64,000 nucleotides of DNA. Source: G963422745 sp965214285 (GTDB lineage: Bacteria > Actinomycetota > Acidimicrobiia > Acidimicrobiales > Aldehydirespiratoraceae). Made by a program: the position numbers and the translations under genes. Positions 41,398 through 48,884 of the stretch are shown in pieces. The DNA lies in the NCBI GenBank assembly GCA_965214285.1, contig OZ243946.1:248001-312000 (forward strand), given 5' to 3'. Each line of letters begins with the position of its first letter. The stretch's first letter is position 1. The notes under the pieces are model-generated. The model worked only from the letters and a program-made list of their open reading frames with translations, made no database searches and had not been told where the DNA came from.

Positions 41398-42422
41398 CTC
41401 ATCTCGTAGGCGATCAGCTCGTCGCTGTCGAGCGGGCCGGGTGCGTAGTGGCATCGCTGGGAGTCGCCGAGCTCGAAGATCATCGTGCCCACGTTGAGCA
41501 TGTCCTCGGCGCTGCTGCGCGAGCGGCACACCGCTCCGCCGGAGTACACGGCTTCGATATCGGCGAGCGTCGAGTCGGGGCGCACCGCGGCCTCCAGCTG
41601 GTCAAGACGCTCCACCGAGCCGGCGAATTGCAGGTACTCGTAGACGGGGGCCTGGACCAGGGCATGGTTCGTGTGCAGCGCTCGGCTCCCGTCCTGTACC
41701 ACAGAGACGCCCGAGGCCGACGCCTCGACCGCCAGCGAACGGTCGCGGCTGCCCAGAGTCCAGCTGTTCCCGCTGGCCAGCGGCACGCTCTCGAGCCAGG
41801 CCAACGCCTCGTCGACAGAGCGGCAGCGCAGCAGCGCGGGCATCACGAATCCCGACGACACGCCGACGGACTGGTGGGCGAGCTCGCTGAGCGTCGTGAT
41901 GCACACCGCCAGGCCAGCCGAGTTCACGCCGTTGTAGGCGAGCAGCCCGGCAGCCGACGGCGCCAGGATCTCGAGCCCGTCAGGCTCGAGATAGCGCAGC
42001 ATCACCTGGCTGCCGTCGGAGTGCCGGTACAGATCCTGGGTCTGGGCGACGATGCCCCGTCCGCCACTGTTGACTGCCATCGCCGAGCACGCCTCGCTCG
42101 GGCGCAGCTCGCCGCAGAGCTCGTCGAGGTACCACCAGCACTCGTCGATCAGCTGCCAGGCGAACATGGCCTCCAAGCGCTGCCCGGCCCCCTCGGCGAT
42201 GCCCCGGACTTCCTCGAGCAAATCGCCCGTGTGCTCCTCGGCGGCCTCGCGCAAGCCGCTCGCGCCGAGGATCTCGGCTGTGAATTCGCGCGGGTCGGTT
42301 CGCTCGGCGAGAGCCTCGAACCAGCCTTCGATGGTCTCGGCTATGAGGTCGCGCAGGGCCTCTCCGTGGGCACGGCCCCGCTCGCGGGCAGGCCCGGTCA
42401 GCGTCAGCTCGGGGATCGTCAT
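41370..42422 (-). CDS. C45 / acyl-CoA:6-APA acyltransferase-family Ntn hydrolase
   Basis: A 350-residue protein of the isopenicillin N acyltransferase family, Ntn hydrolases that self-cleave to expose a catalytic cysteine and then cut or form amide bonds. The likely nucleophile is Cys112 in EACSAMAVNSGG, followed by GIVAQTQDLY and, later, LLAYNGVNSAGLAVCITTLSEL and HTNHALVQAP, all family blocks. Without beta-lactam genes nearby an amidase role is more likely than antibiotic synthesis. The start ATG 42422 overlaps the P450 stop (ATGA) and the stop overlaps the ureohydrolase start, so three proteins are coupled. The substrate is unknown. Confidence 0.82.
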   Translation of the reverse strand: MTIPELTLTGPARERGRAHGEALRDLIAETIEGWFEALAERTDPREFTAEILGASGLREAAEEHTGDLLEEVRGIAEGAGQRLEAMFAWQLIDECWWYLDELCGELRPSEACSAMAVNSGGRGIVAQTQDLYRHSDGSQVMLRYLEPDGLEILAPSAAGLLAYNGVNSAGLAVCITTLSELAHQSVGVSSGFVMPALLRCRSVDEALAWLESVPLASGNSWTLGSRDRSLAVEASASGVSVVQDGSRALHTNHALVQAPVYEYLQFAGSVERLDQLEAAVRPDSTLADIEAVYSGGAVCRSRSSAEDMLNVGTMIFELGDSQRCHYAPGPLDSDELIAYEMSLPTQNTRP

Positions 42423-43699
42423 CTGGCCCTCAGACGGTACGGCAGCGGCCGGTCCGGGGCGAAGGACAGCGCGAACTCGCGTCCCCATGGCGGCTCGGGA
42501 TCGAGCATCTCGATATCGAAGCGCGCCAGGAACCGGCCGATGGCCTCGGTCGCCTCGAGCACGGCGAAATGCCGGCCGACGCAGAACTTCGGGCCGGTCA
42601 GGAACGGGAAGTAGGCACGGCGCTCGAGTCGCAGCTCGGCGGCTTCGCCCCAGCGGTGGGGCAGGAACTCGTCCGGCCGCTCGAAGTGGCGCGGGTCTCG
42701 GTAGATCACGTACTCGGGCACGAGCACGTCCCAGCCGGCAGGGATCGTGACCGGCCCGAGGTCCAGATCCTTGACGATCGCCTTGTTGGTGACGTGCACC
42801 GGCGGGCAGAGGCGCAGCGTCTCGTCGACGATGTGGCGCGGGTCGGCGTCGCGGGTCTCGGGGTGACGAGCCACGAGGTCGAGGCCGAAGGCGATGGTGT
42901 TGGTGACGGTCTCGTGGCCGGCGAGGATCAGCGTCACAGCTTCGTCGCGCACGCCGCGCCGGTCCAGCGGCGGGTCGGCTTCGTTCGAGGCGGCGATGAG
43001 GATGCCCAGCATGTCGTCGCCGGGATCGGCCCGGTCGCGCCCGTCGATCACCGAGGCGATGAAGGCGTCGAGCGCTGCGATGGCAGCCCGGAACGACTCG
43101 GGCTCGCCGGCGGTGTCGGCATTGGCGGGGTCGGCCTCGGCCCAGGCGTGTATCTCCTGCACAGCCCGGTCGATGACGGCCTCGGCCTCTGCGGTGAGGT
43201 CGGTCGTGAACAGCAGGTCGGCCACCACGCGCAGGGTCAGGCCGCGCACCTGCTCTGCCAGGTCGTCGTGGGCGCCCAGCGGCCAGCCGCTCAGGCACTC
43301 CTCGATGATGGCGATCATTCGTCGCTGGAACTGGCCCACGGCCCGGGCGCCGAGAGGCTTGACGATCCGCTTGCGCCGCGGCTGCCAGGTGTCCCAGTCG
43401 TAGTTGGTCAGGATCCCGTTGCCGGTGGCGTGGCTGAGGCGATCGAAGACCGCGGCGCGCCCCACGTGGTCGAGCTTGTCGGCGAACACGGCGTGGATGG
43501 CGTCGAGGTCATAGAGCACCGCGGTGGGGGTCCCGCCGAGGTCGATGCCCACGATCGTCCCGTGCCGGCGGAGGGCGCGCAGGTACTCGAAGGGCGCAGC
43601 CGCATACTCGGCGAACTGGTCGCCGCTGGGCCCGCTGGGCGTGATGGGCGCGCTGCTCATGCGGAGAGTGGTTCGCTCACCGGGGGCTCCTGAGGTCAT
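42419..43699 (-). CDS. Cytochrome P450
   Basis: A soluble bacterial P450 of 426 residues that inserts oxygen into an organic substrate. Visible motifs: I-helix LILAGHETVTNTI, the ExxR of helix K in DETLRLCPP, and the heme loop FPFLTGPKFCVGRHFAVLE with Cys373 as thiolate ligand. There is no membrane anchor. Start is either ATG 43699, overlapping the monooxygenase gene by 23 nt, or ATG 43660; neither has a strong ribosome site. No ferredoxin or reductase gene is in the operon. It lies between a flavin monooxygenase and an amidohydrolase, so it probably works in the same degradation route. Confidence 0.93.
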   Translation of the reverse strand: MTSGAPGERTTLRMSSAPITPSGPSGDQFAEYAAAPFEYLRALRRHGTIVGIDLGGTPTAVLYDLDAIHAVFADKLDHVGRAAVFDRLSHATGNGILTNYDWDTWQPRRKRIVKPLGARAVGQFQRRMIAIIEECLSGWPLGAHDDLAEQVRGLTLRVVADLLFTTDLTAEAEAVIDRAVQEIHAWAEADPANADTAGEPESFRAAIAALDAFIASVIDGRDRADPGDDMLGILIAASNEADPPLDRRGVRDEAVTLILAGHETVTNTIAFGLDLVARHPETRDADPRHIVDETLRLCPPVHVTNKAIVKDLDLGPVTIPAGWDVLVPEYVIYRDPRHFERPDEFLPHRWGEAAELRLERRAYFPFLTGPKFCVGRHFAVLEATEAIGRFLARFDIEMLDPEPPWGREFALSFAPDRPLPYRLRAR

Positions 43700-45125
43700 G
43701 GGGGATCGGCGTGAGCGATCCGTGAGACGGCGGGACCAGGGGGCGGGGATCGTCGAGCCAGGCGTCGATGTCGATCAGCTCCGGAGGCTCGAAGTCCGCC
43801 GGCGTGGCCAGCGGCTCGAAACCGAACCGCTCCATCAGCGCGCTGCCGTAGGCGTCGAGGGCCGCCGCGTTGACGTAGTTGAGATGCCCCGGCCTCTGGC
43901 AGTAGCGATAGCCACCGCTGAGGTCGGGCTCGGGCGCCTCCACGACCTCGCGGAAGGCCTTCCAGCGGTCCGGGTTCCGATCCTGGTCGCGCAGGTGGTT
44001 GGCGATCAGGTCGGCCGCCGCGGCCAGGCCCCAGTAGCCGCCGGCCGCGAGGTTTGCGGGGCCCAGCACCGTCAGGTTCGGGTGCCGGCGGTGAAACATC
44101 CACAGGCACAGGTCGTTGTCCTCGTCGACCGCGGAGACCCGGCAGTGCTCGGGCGCGATGAACGAGATCTCGTCGCGGTAGCCGGTGGCCCAGATGATCA
44201 GGTCCAGCTCCTCGGCCGAGCCGTCCGCGAAGCGCACGAGGCTGCCGTCGAGGCTCTCGATCTCGGGCCGGGCTGCCAGGTCGCCGTGCGAGAGGTGGTG
44301 CAGAACCTGGTCGTTGAGGATCGGGTGGCGCGCCAGCGGCAGGTGGTCGGGCTCGCCGAAGCCGATGCGGCTCACGTCGCCCACCACGATCCCGAGAAAC
44401 TCGCGCAGCCGCTGCTGGTCCGAGACGGTGTTGATGGCGAAGTGATCCAGCGGCACGCCCCCGATGAGCTTGGGGAAGACCCAGTAGCCGCGGCGGGTGG
44501 AGATCACCGCTCGCTCGGCTGCCACCGCGGCGTCGACTGCGATGTCGACGGCCGAGTTCCCGGCGCCCACCACCAGGACCCGCTTGCCCCGGAACTCGTC
44601 GGCGCACCGGTAGGTCTGGCTGTGACGGGCCTCCCCGCCGAAGCTGCCGGGGTAGGCAGGCACCTGAGGCACGCGTTGGAAGCCCGGACAGGCGACGATG
44701 CCGCGATAGCGGCGCTGCTCGGTCGTGGCCCGGTGCTGGGCGCGCAAGGCGACGTCCCAGCGCTCGCCTTCGGCAGTCTGCACCGGCTCGGCTCGCTCGA
44801 CCCGCTTGCCGAACTCGTAGTGCCTGCCGAGGTCGTGGTGCGCTGCCCAGGCGTGGATGTAGTCGCGGATCTGCGACCAGCGCGGATAGTCGGGGTAGTG
44901 CTCGGGCATGGGCAGGTCGGCCCAGCCCGAACGCATCGACGACGAGATGAAGTGCGCCGACTCGTAGATGCCGCCGCCCGGGTTGTCCCAGTTCCAGAGC
45001 CCGCCGACGCTCGTGTCTGCCTCCACGCCCTCGAAGGCGACCCCGGCGGTGCGCAGCGCCAGGCTGACCGAGAGTCCAGAGGGCCCTGCCCCTACGACCA
45101 GCCAGCGGTCGCTGCGATCGTCCAC
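43677..45125 (-). CDS. Flavin-containing monooxygenase (FMO/Baeyer-Villiger type)
   Basis: NADPH- and FAD-dependent monooxygenase acting on N, S or ketone groups. FAD motif WLVVGAGPSGLSVSLALRTAG, the FMO fingerprint SFGGEARHSQTYR, and the NADPH motif VLVVGAGNSAVDIAVDAA are present, with a later ATG-containing block (LIIWATGYRDEI). GTG 45125 is preferred, since AGGAGAG lies upstream and the FAD motif then falls at the amino end; an open frame to ATG 45170 would start inside the palindrome. About 482 residues, normal for the group. First gene of the operon ending at the ureohydrolase. Confidence 0.9.
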   Translation of the reverse strand: MDDRSDRWLVVGAGPSGLSVSLALRTAGVAFEGVEADTSVGGLWNWDNPGGGIYESAHFISSSMRSGWADLPMPEHYPDYPRWSQIRDYIHAWAAHHDLGRHYEFGKRVERAEPVQTAEGERWDVALRAQHRATTEQRRYRGIVACPGFQRVPQVPAYPGSFGGEARHSQTYRCADEFRGKRVLVVGAGNSAVDIAVDAAVAAERAVISTRRGYWVFPKLIGGVPLDHFAINTVSDQQRLREFLGIVVGDVSRIGFGEPDHLPLARHPILNDQVLHHLSHGDLAARPEIESLDGSLVRFADGSAEELDLIIWATGYRDEISFIAPEHCRVSAVDEDNDLCLWMFHRRHPNLTVLGPANLAAGGYWGLAAAADLIANHLRDQDRNPDRWKAFREVVEAPEPDLSGGYRYCQRPGHLNYVNAAALDAYGSALMERFGFEPLATPADFEPPELIDIDAWLDDPRPLVPPSHGSLTPIPHDLRSPR

Positions 45126-45166
45126 TGCCTTCTCTCCTGGTTCCTGGCTCCCTGGTTCCCCAACGG

Positions 45167-45184
45167 CCATACGCTAGCGTATGG
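45167..45184. promoter_or_regulatory. Perfect 18-bp palindrome, divergent promoter/operator
   Basis: CCATACGCTAGCGTATGG is a perfect inverted repeat between the monooxygenase operon and the SDR. Its core reads TAGCGT on each strand (plus 45175-45180), a usable -10 in both directions, so polymerase could start divergently from one site. It also has the form of a TetR-type operator. The TetR gene at 46189 is close by. Confidence 0.6.
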
Positions 45185-45285
45185 TCCGTGACCGTCGGGG
45201 CTCGGCTGTGCCCCATCGGGGTTCGGCCTGCCCGTCCGGTCCGTCCGCACCAAGATCGACCCGCACCCAAGACGAAGGCAAGGCG

Positions 45286-46086
45286 TTGTTCTCACTAGAA
45301 GGCAAGGTGGCGGTGATCACCGGCGCTGCCTCCGGGATCGGGGCTGCGACGTGTCGGCGCATCGCCGCGGCGGGGGCCACCTGCGTGGCGGCAGACCTGG
45401 TGGGCGCCGCGGATCTCGCCGAGGACATCGGCTGTCGGCATCGGCACGTCGATGTGAGCGACGCTGACGAGGTCGAGGCGCTCCTGGCGACTTCTGCCGC
45501 TGAGCTCGGGCGGATCGACATCTTGGTCAACAACGCCGGAGTGCTCGGACCGGGCGCCGGCCTCGCTGCCTCGGACCTCGGCGAAGCGCGGGGCATGCTG
45601 GAGGTCAACCTGATGGGCGTCGCTCACGGGATGCGCGCGGCCGCAGCCACGATGGAGCCCGGATCGGCGATCGTGAACACCGCTTCGATGGCCGGCGTCG
45701 TGGGGTTTGCGGGACTGGGCTGGTACGGGGCGGCCAAGTTCGGCGTCGTCGGGCTCACCAAGCACGCTGCCGTGGAGCTCGGCCCCAGGGGCATCCGGGT
45801 CAACTGCGTGTGCCCGACGGGCGTGGCGACGGCGGGATTCGCGCCGCCTGAGGAATTGGACCACTGGGCGGTGCGCAGCCAGAGCCTCATGAACCAGCAC
45901 GTCGACCGCCTGGCGACGCCCGAGGAGGTCGCGGCTGCGATCCACTACCTGGCATCCGACGAGGCGGCCATGGTCAACGGCCACGCCCTGTACGTCGACG
46001 GTGGCCTCGCGGCAGGCCCGAGCGTGCAGCTCATCGAGACGGCCCTCGGCGAGAGCATCCGCGACGACCGGGGGATCATCGAGTGA
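45286..46086 (+). CDS. SDR-family oxidoreductase
   Basis: A classical SDR with VAVITGAASGIGAATCRRIAAAG, VAADLVG (Asp after beta-2), LVNNAGVLGP, catalytic Ser in VNTASMAG, YGAAK and a closing MVNGHALYVDGGLA. I place the start at TTG 45286, where the protein begins FSLEGKVAVITG and GAAGG lies upstream. The frame is open from ATG 45181, but that codon is inside the palindrome and would lie at the transcription start, so the longer form seems unlikely. It may serve the same pathway as the divergent monooxygenase operon. It is convergent with the TetR gene. Confidence 0.75.
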   Translation: MFSLEGKVAVITGAASGIGAATCRRIAAAGATCVAADLVGAADLAEDIGCRHRHVDVSDADEVEALLATSAAELGRIDILVNNAGVLGPGAGLAASDLGEARGMLEVNLMGVAHGMRAAAATMEPGSAIVNTASMAGVVGFAGLGWYGAAKFGVVGLTKHAAVELGPRGIRVNCVCPTGVATAGFAPPEELDHWAVRSQSLMNQHVDRLATPEEVAAAIHYLASDEAAMVNGHALYVDGGLAAGPSVQLIETALGESIRDDRGIIE

Positions 46087-46188
46087 GCAGCGGGCTCCGG
46101 TGGCCGGCCGACTTGGAGGCCCTCAAGCCAAGGCTTTACAGCCCAAGGCCCTAGGAGCCCTGAGCCCCGGGGCTCGCTGCTGTGGGTC

Positions 46189-46734
46189 TCAGGCGCCCAC
46201 CATCGCCTCGACTGCCTGAGTGATCTGCGAGCGCAGCTTGGTCGCTTCGAGCCGCTCGCCGCTCACGTGTTGCAGCAGGAACAGGCCGAGATACGTCGCC
46301 AGGCCCGCAGTGGCCCGGTCATGGGCCTCTTCTGCGCAGAATCCGAGCTCCTGCAGGGTCGCAGCGAGGTAGTCGATGCGCCGGGCGTTGATGCGGGCGA
46401 GCGTCGCCCGAACCGCAGGCTCGACGCTCGACGCCAGGGCGATATCGACGAAGCCGTCCAGGGAGGAGTCCAGGCCAGCCAGAGACGACCGGATCAGGCG
46501 CTCCAGCGGGTCGTCGATGGCATCTGCGCCGACGAGGTCGCCCTCTACGATCTCCTCCCAGCGAGCCAGTGCCGCCTCCAGCAAGGCCTGGCGGTTCTCG
46601 AAATGGTGATAGTAGCTGCCCTTCGTGGCGCCCAGCGTCCTGGCGAGCTGTTCGACGTTGACGCCGGCGCTGCCGTGTCGCGCCATGGCGCTCAGTGCAG
46701 CATCGGTCCAGTCCGAACGCGAGAGCCGGCTCAT
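46189..46734 (-). CDS. TetR-family transcriptional regulator
   Basis: A 181-residue regulator. The DNA-binding part is SDWTDAALSAMARHGSAGVNVEQLARTLGATKGSYYHHFENRQALLEAAL; the remainder is an all-helical ligand domain. The ATG is at 46734 and the gene lies 36 nt downstream of the alpha/beta hydrolase on the same strand, so it is likely the last gene of the operon from 50542. Candidate targets are that operon and the palindrome at 45167. The 102-nt gap 46087-46188 before its end contains the 14-bp palindrome GAGCCCCGGGGCTC (46162-46175), which might end transcription of the convergent genes. Confidence 0.88.
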   Translation of the reverse strand: MSRLSRSDWTDAALSAMARHGSAGVNVEQLARTLGATKGSYYHHFENRQALLEAALARWEEIVEGDLVGADAIDDPLERLIRSSLAGLDSSLDGFVDIALASSVEPAVRATLARINARRIDYLAATLQELGFCAEEAHDRATAGLATYLGLFLLQHVSGERLEATKLRSQITQAVEAMVGA

Positions 46735-46770
46735 GGCTCGCCGGGCCTCATGTACGGCCTGCTGTCAGGC

Positions 46771-47715
46771 TCACGGGTCGTTTGCTGCAAGGAAGACGCT
46801 GAGCTCGCGGAGGGCCTGGCGTGCCTCGGGCAGGCGGGGGAGCATCTGCCAGACGTGCCACAGGCCGTCGTAGACGTCCAGCGTCGATGCCACGCCGGCG
46901 TCTCTGAGAGCGGAGTGCATCCGACACGAGTCCGAAAGCAGGATCTCCCGGCCCCCCACCTGGATGAGCGTCGGAGGCAGGCCGTTCAGGTCGGCGAACA
47001 GCGGCGACGCCTCCGGGCCGGCTACCGCCCCGCCTGCGTAGGCACGCGCCCAGACGTGAGGATCGGCCGGATCGGGGAAGTCGGGGTCCACGTGAGCGAG
47101 CGTGCGGTAGGTGTCGCCCGAACAGCTGAGATCGACCCAGGGCGACAGCAGGCCGAGCCGATCCGGGAGCGCCCGCCCGGCTTCTCGCAGCGCCACGGCA
47201 GTCGCCGCGGCCAGGCCGCCGCCTGCGGACTCGCCGAACATCGCCGCCACCCGGCCACGGTCGTCAAGCGCTGCCACGACGGAGGCGGCGTCGTTGATCG
47301 CCGCCGGGCAGGGGTTCTCGGGCGCCAGCCGGTAGTCCACGGACACCACCGGCAGGCCGCTGTGCTGGGCTACTGGCACGGCGATCACGGCGCTCGTCAA
47401 CGGCGTGCCCAGGAAGTAGGCGCCGCCGTGGAGGTGGACGATCACACGGTCGAGCCCCAGGGTCGCCTCGTCGGCTGCGAAGCGGACGACCCGCACTCCG
47501 GCAATCGTTTCGTGGCGCTGACGCCAGGGTCCCTCGATTTCGTCGTTGACAGCCGTCCACTGGGGATGCAGCTCGGCGCGCAGCCGCCGCACGGCCACGG
47601 GATCGGTCGCATCGAAGCCGACGAGAGGCGGCTGCGGATCGCTGAGGTAGGCCTGGGCCTCGACGCTCAGGTGAACCGCAGGCGCGACCGGGGCCATCCC
47701 CGCGGCGTCGCTCAC
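46771..47715 (-). CDS. Alpha/beta hydrolase, HSL-type esterase/lipase
   Basis: A 314-residue esterase of the hormone-sensitive lipase group. The oxyanion motif is VHLHGGAYFLG, the nucleophile elbow FGESAGGGLAA, and the catalytic His is in YDGLWHVWQ; the acid lies in the region just before it. It has no signal peptide. GTG 47715 overlaps the MFS stop (GTGA). It belongs to a minus-strand operon with the transporter and the formamidase-like protein, so the substrate is likely an imported ester or amide. Confidence 0.88.
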   Translation of the reverse strand: MSDAAGMAPVAPAVHLSVEAQAYLSDPQPPLVGFDATDPVAVRRLRAELHPQWTAVNDEIEGPWRQRHETIAGVRVVRFAADEATLGLDRVIVHLHGGAYFLGTPLTSAVIAVPVAQHSGLPVVSVDYRLAPENPCPAAINDAASVVAALDDRGRVAAMFGESAGGGLAAATAVALREAGRALPDRLGLLSPWVDLSCSGDTYRTLAHVDPDFPDPADPHVWARAYAGGAVAGPEASPLFADLNGLPPTLIQVGGREILLSDSCRMHSALRDAGVASTLDVYDGLWHVWQMLPRLPEARQALRELSVFLAANDP

Positions 47716-48884
47716 GGGTTGCCTGCCATGTCGATCAGCGGCGATGCGGGCGCACGGCTGCTGCCGGTCGAGCGCAGCAGCGCCCCGAGTCCCAGCACCG
47801 CCGTGGCCAGTGCCGGAATGACGATCCAGACGGCCCCCCGGCCCGAGACGTCATAGAGCCAGGCGCCGAGCACCGAGCTGATCCCGCCGAAGAGCACCTC
47901 GGTGGCGCCCAGCAGACCCTGGGCGGCAGCCTGGCGGTCGTCGTTCACGGTCCTCGAGAACACGAACAGGCCTGCCGTGTAGCCCATGCCCGCCCCGACT
48001 CCTGCGGCCATGGCGACGCCGATCAGCGGCCAGATGGCGTCGAACACGCCCAGGAAGACCATGGCGAGGTTGGACCCCCCGAGACCTGCCAGGGCCACGC
48101 CCAGCCCGCCGCTGCGCTGGGCGAGCGACCCGCCGAGCGGCGCCAGGGCGCCGAGGGGAACCGCGAACAGGGCGAAGCTCAAGCCGATAGTCCAGGTGGC
48201 GGCGCCCAGGTCGGTGAGGCTGACCGCCCAGACCGCCTCGAATGCCCCGATCAGCAGGAACTGGCTGGTGACCAGGATCAGCGTGCCGGCCACCACCCGA
48301 TCGCCGAGCAAAGCCAGCGAGGCCATCGGGGTGCCGACGGCCTTGGCGCCGCTGTCCGCAGACAGGCGCCGCATCGTCGCCAGCGTTGCCACGGTGACGC
48401 CGGCGATCACGTAGAACGGGAGGTCGAGGCTGCCGACCTCGGCCAGCGTCGCCGCAGCGAACGGCAGCGCCGCGAAGCCGGTGATCTCGCTGATGGCCAG
48501 CCGTCCCAGATTCCGGCCGGTGTGGTCGGGATCGGCGAGCACCACGGTGCGGCGAATGGCGGGCTGGGCCAGGCCGATGGCCACGCCCAGGACTCCGCGT
48601 GCTGCCACGAAAGCCCAGAACGAGGAGCTGAAGGCAAAGCCGACCATGCTGGCCGCCGCAGCGATCATGCCGAGGCGGACCATCGCCGGAGCATGGCCCT
48701 GGTCCGCCAGGCGGCCCAGCGCGAGCTGGGTGACGAAGGCCGTGAAGAAGCCCGCGCCGACGATCAGGCCGACCTCGGTCTCGGTCAGGCCGAAGTCGTC
48801 GCGGATGTCGCCCAGCAGGGTCACCACCGAGGCGAGCGACCCCAAGGCGATCGCCATGGCGATGTAGTAGGGCGTGAGCCTCAT
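47712..48884 (-). CDS. MFS transporter
   Basis: A 390-residue membrane protein of the major facilitator superfamily with about 12 hydrophobic segments. The A-motif between helices 2 and 3 is ALGRLADQGHAPAMVRLG. The amino end is MRLTPYYIAMAIALGSLASVVTLLGDIRDDFGL. Its start overlaps the formamidase-like gene stop and its stop overlaps the hydrolase start, so it is the middle of three coupled genes. It could be an uptake or export system; the catabolic neighbours favour uptake. The substrate is not predictable. Confidence 0.88.
   Translation of the reverse strand: MRLTPYYIAMAIALGSLASVVTLLGDIRDDFGLTETEVGLIVGAGFFTAFVTQLALGRLADQGHAPAMVRLGMIAAAASMVGFAFSSSFWAFVAARGVLGVAIGLAQPAIRRTVVLADPDHTGRNLGRLAISEITGFAALPFAAATLAEVGSLDLPFYVIAGVTVATLATMRRLSADSGAKAVGTPMASLALLGDRVVAGTLILVTSQFLLIGAFEAVWAVSLTDLGAATWTIGLSFALFAVPLGALAPLGGSLAQRSGGLGVALAGLGGSNLAMVFLGVFDAIWPLIGVAMAAGVGAGMGYTAGLFVFSRTVNDDRQAAAQGLLGATEVLFGGISSVLGAWLYDVSGRGAVWIVIPALATAVLGLGALLRSTGSSRAPASPLIDMAGNP

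Noticed and set aside
41370..42422. Beta-lactam biosynthesis based on the acyltransferase family
   Set aside because: No ACV synthetase or isopenicillin N synthase genes are nearby; the catabolic context fits an amidase better.
45181..45285. Amino-terminal extension of the SDR from ATG 45181
   Set aside because: The ATG lies inside the palindrome directly after its -10 hexamer, and the extra residues do not fit an SDR amino end.
46162..46175. GAGCCCCGGGGCTC palindrome as a strong terminator
   Set aside because: It has no loop and no U-tract; it lies between convergent genes but the evidence is too weak for a separate call.
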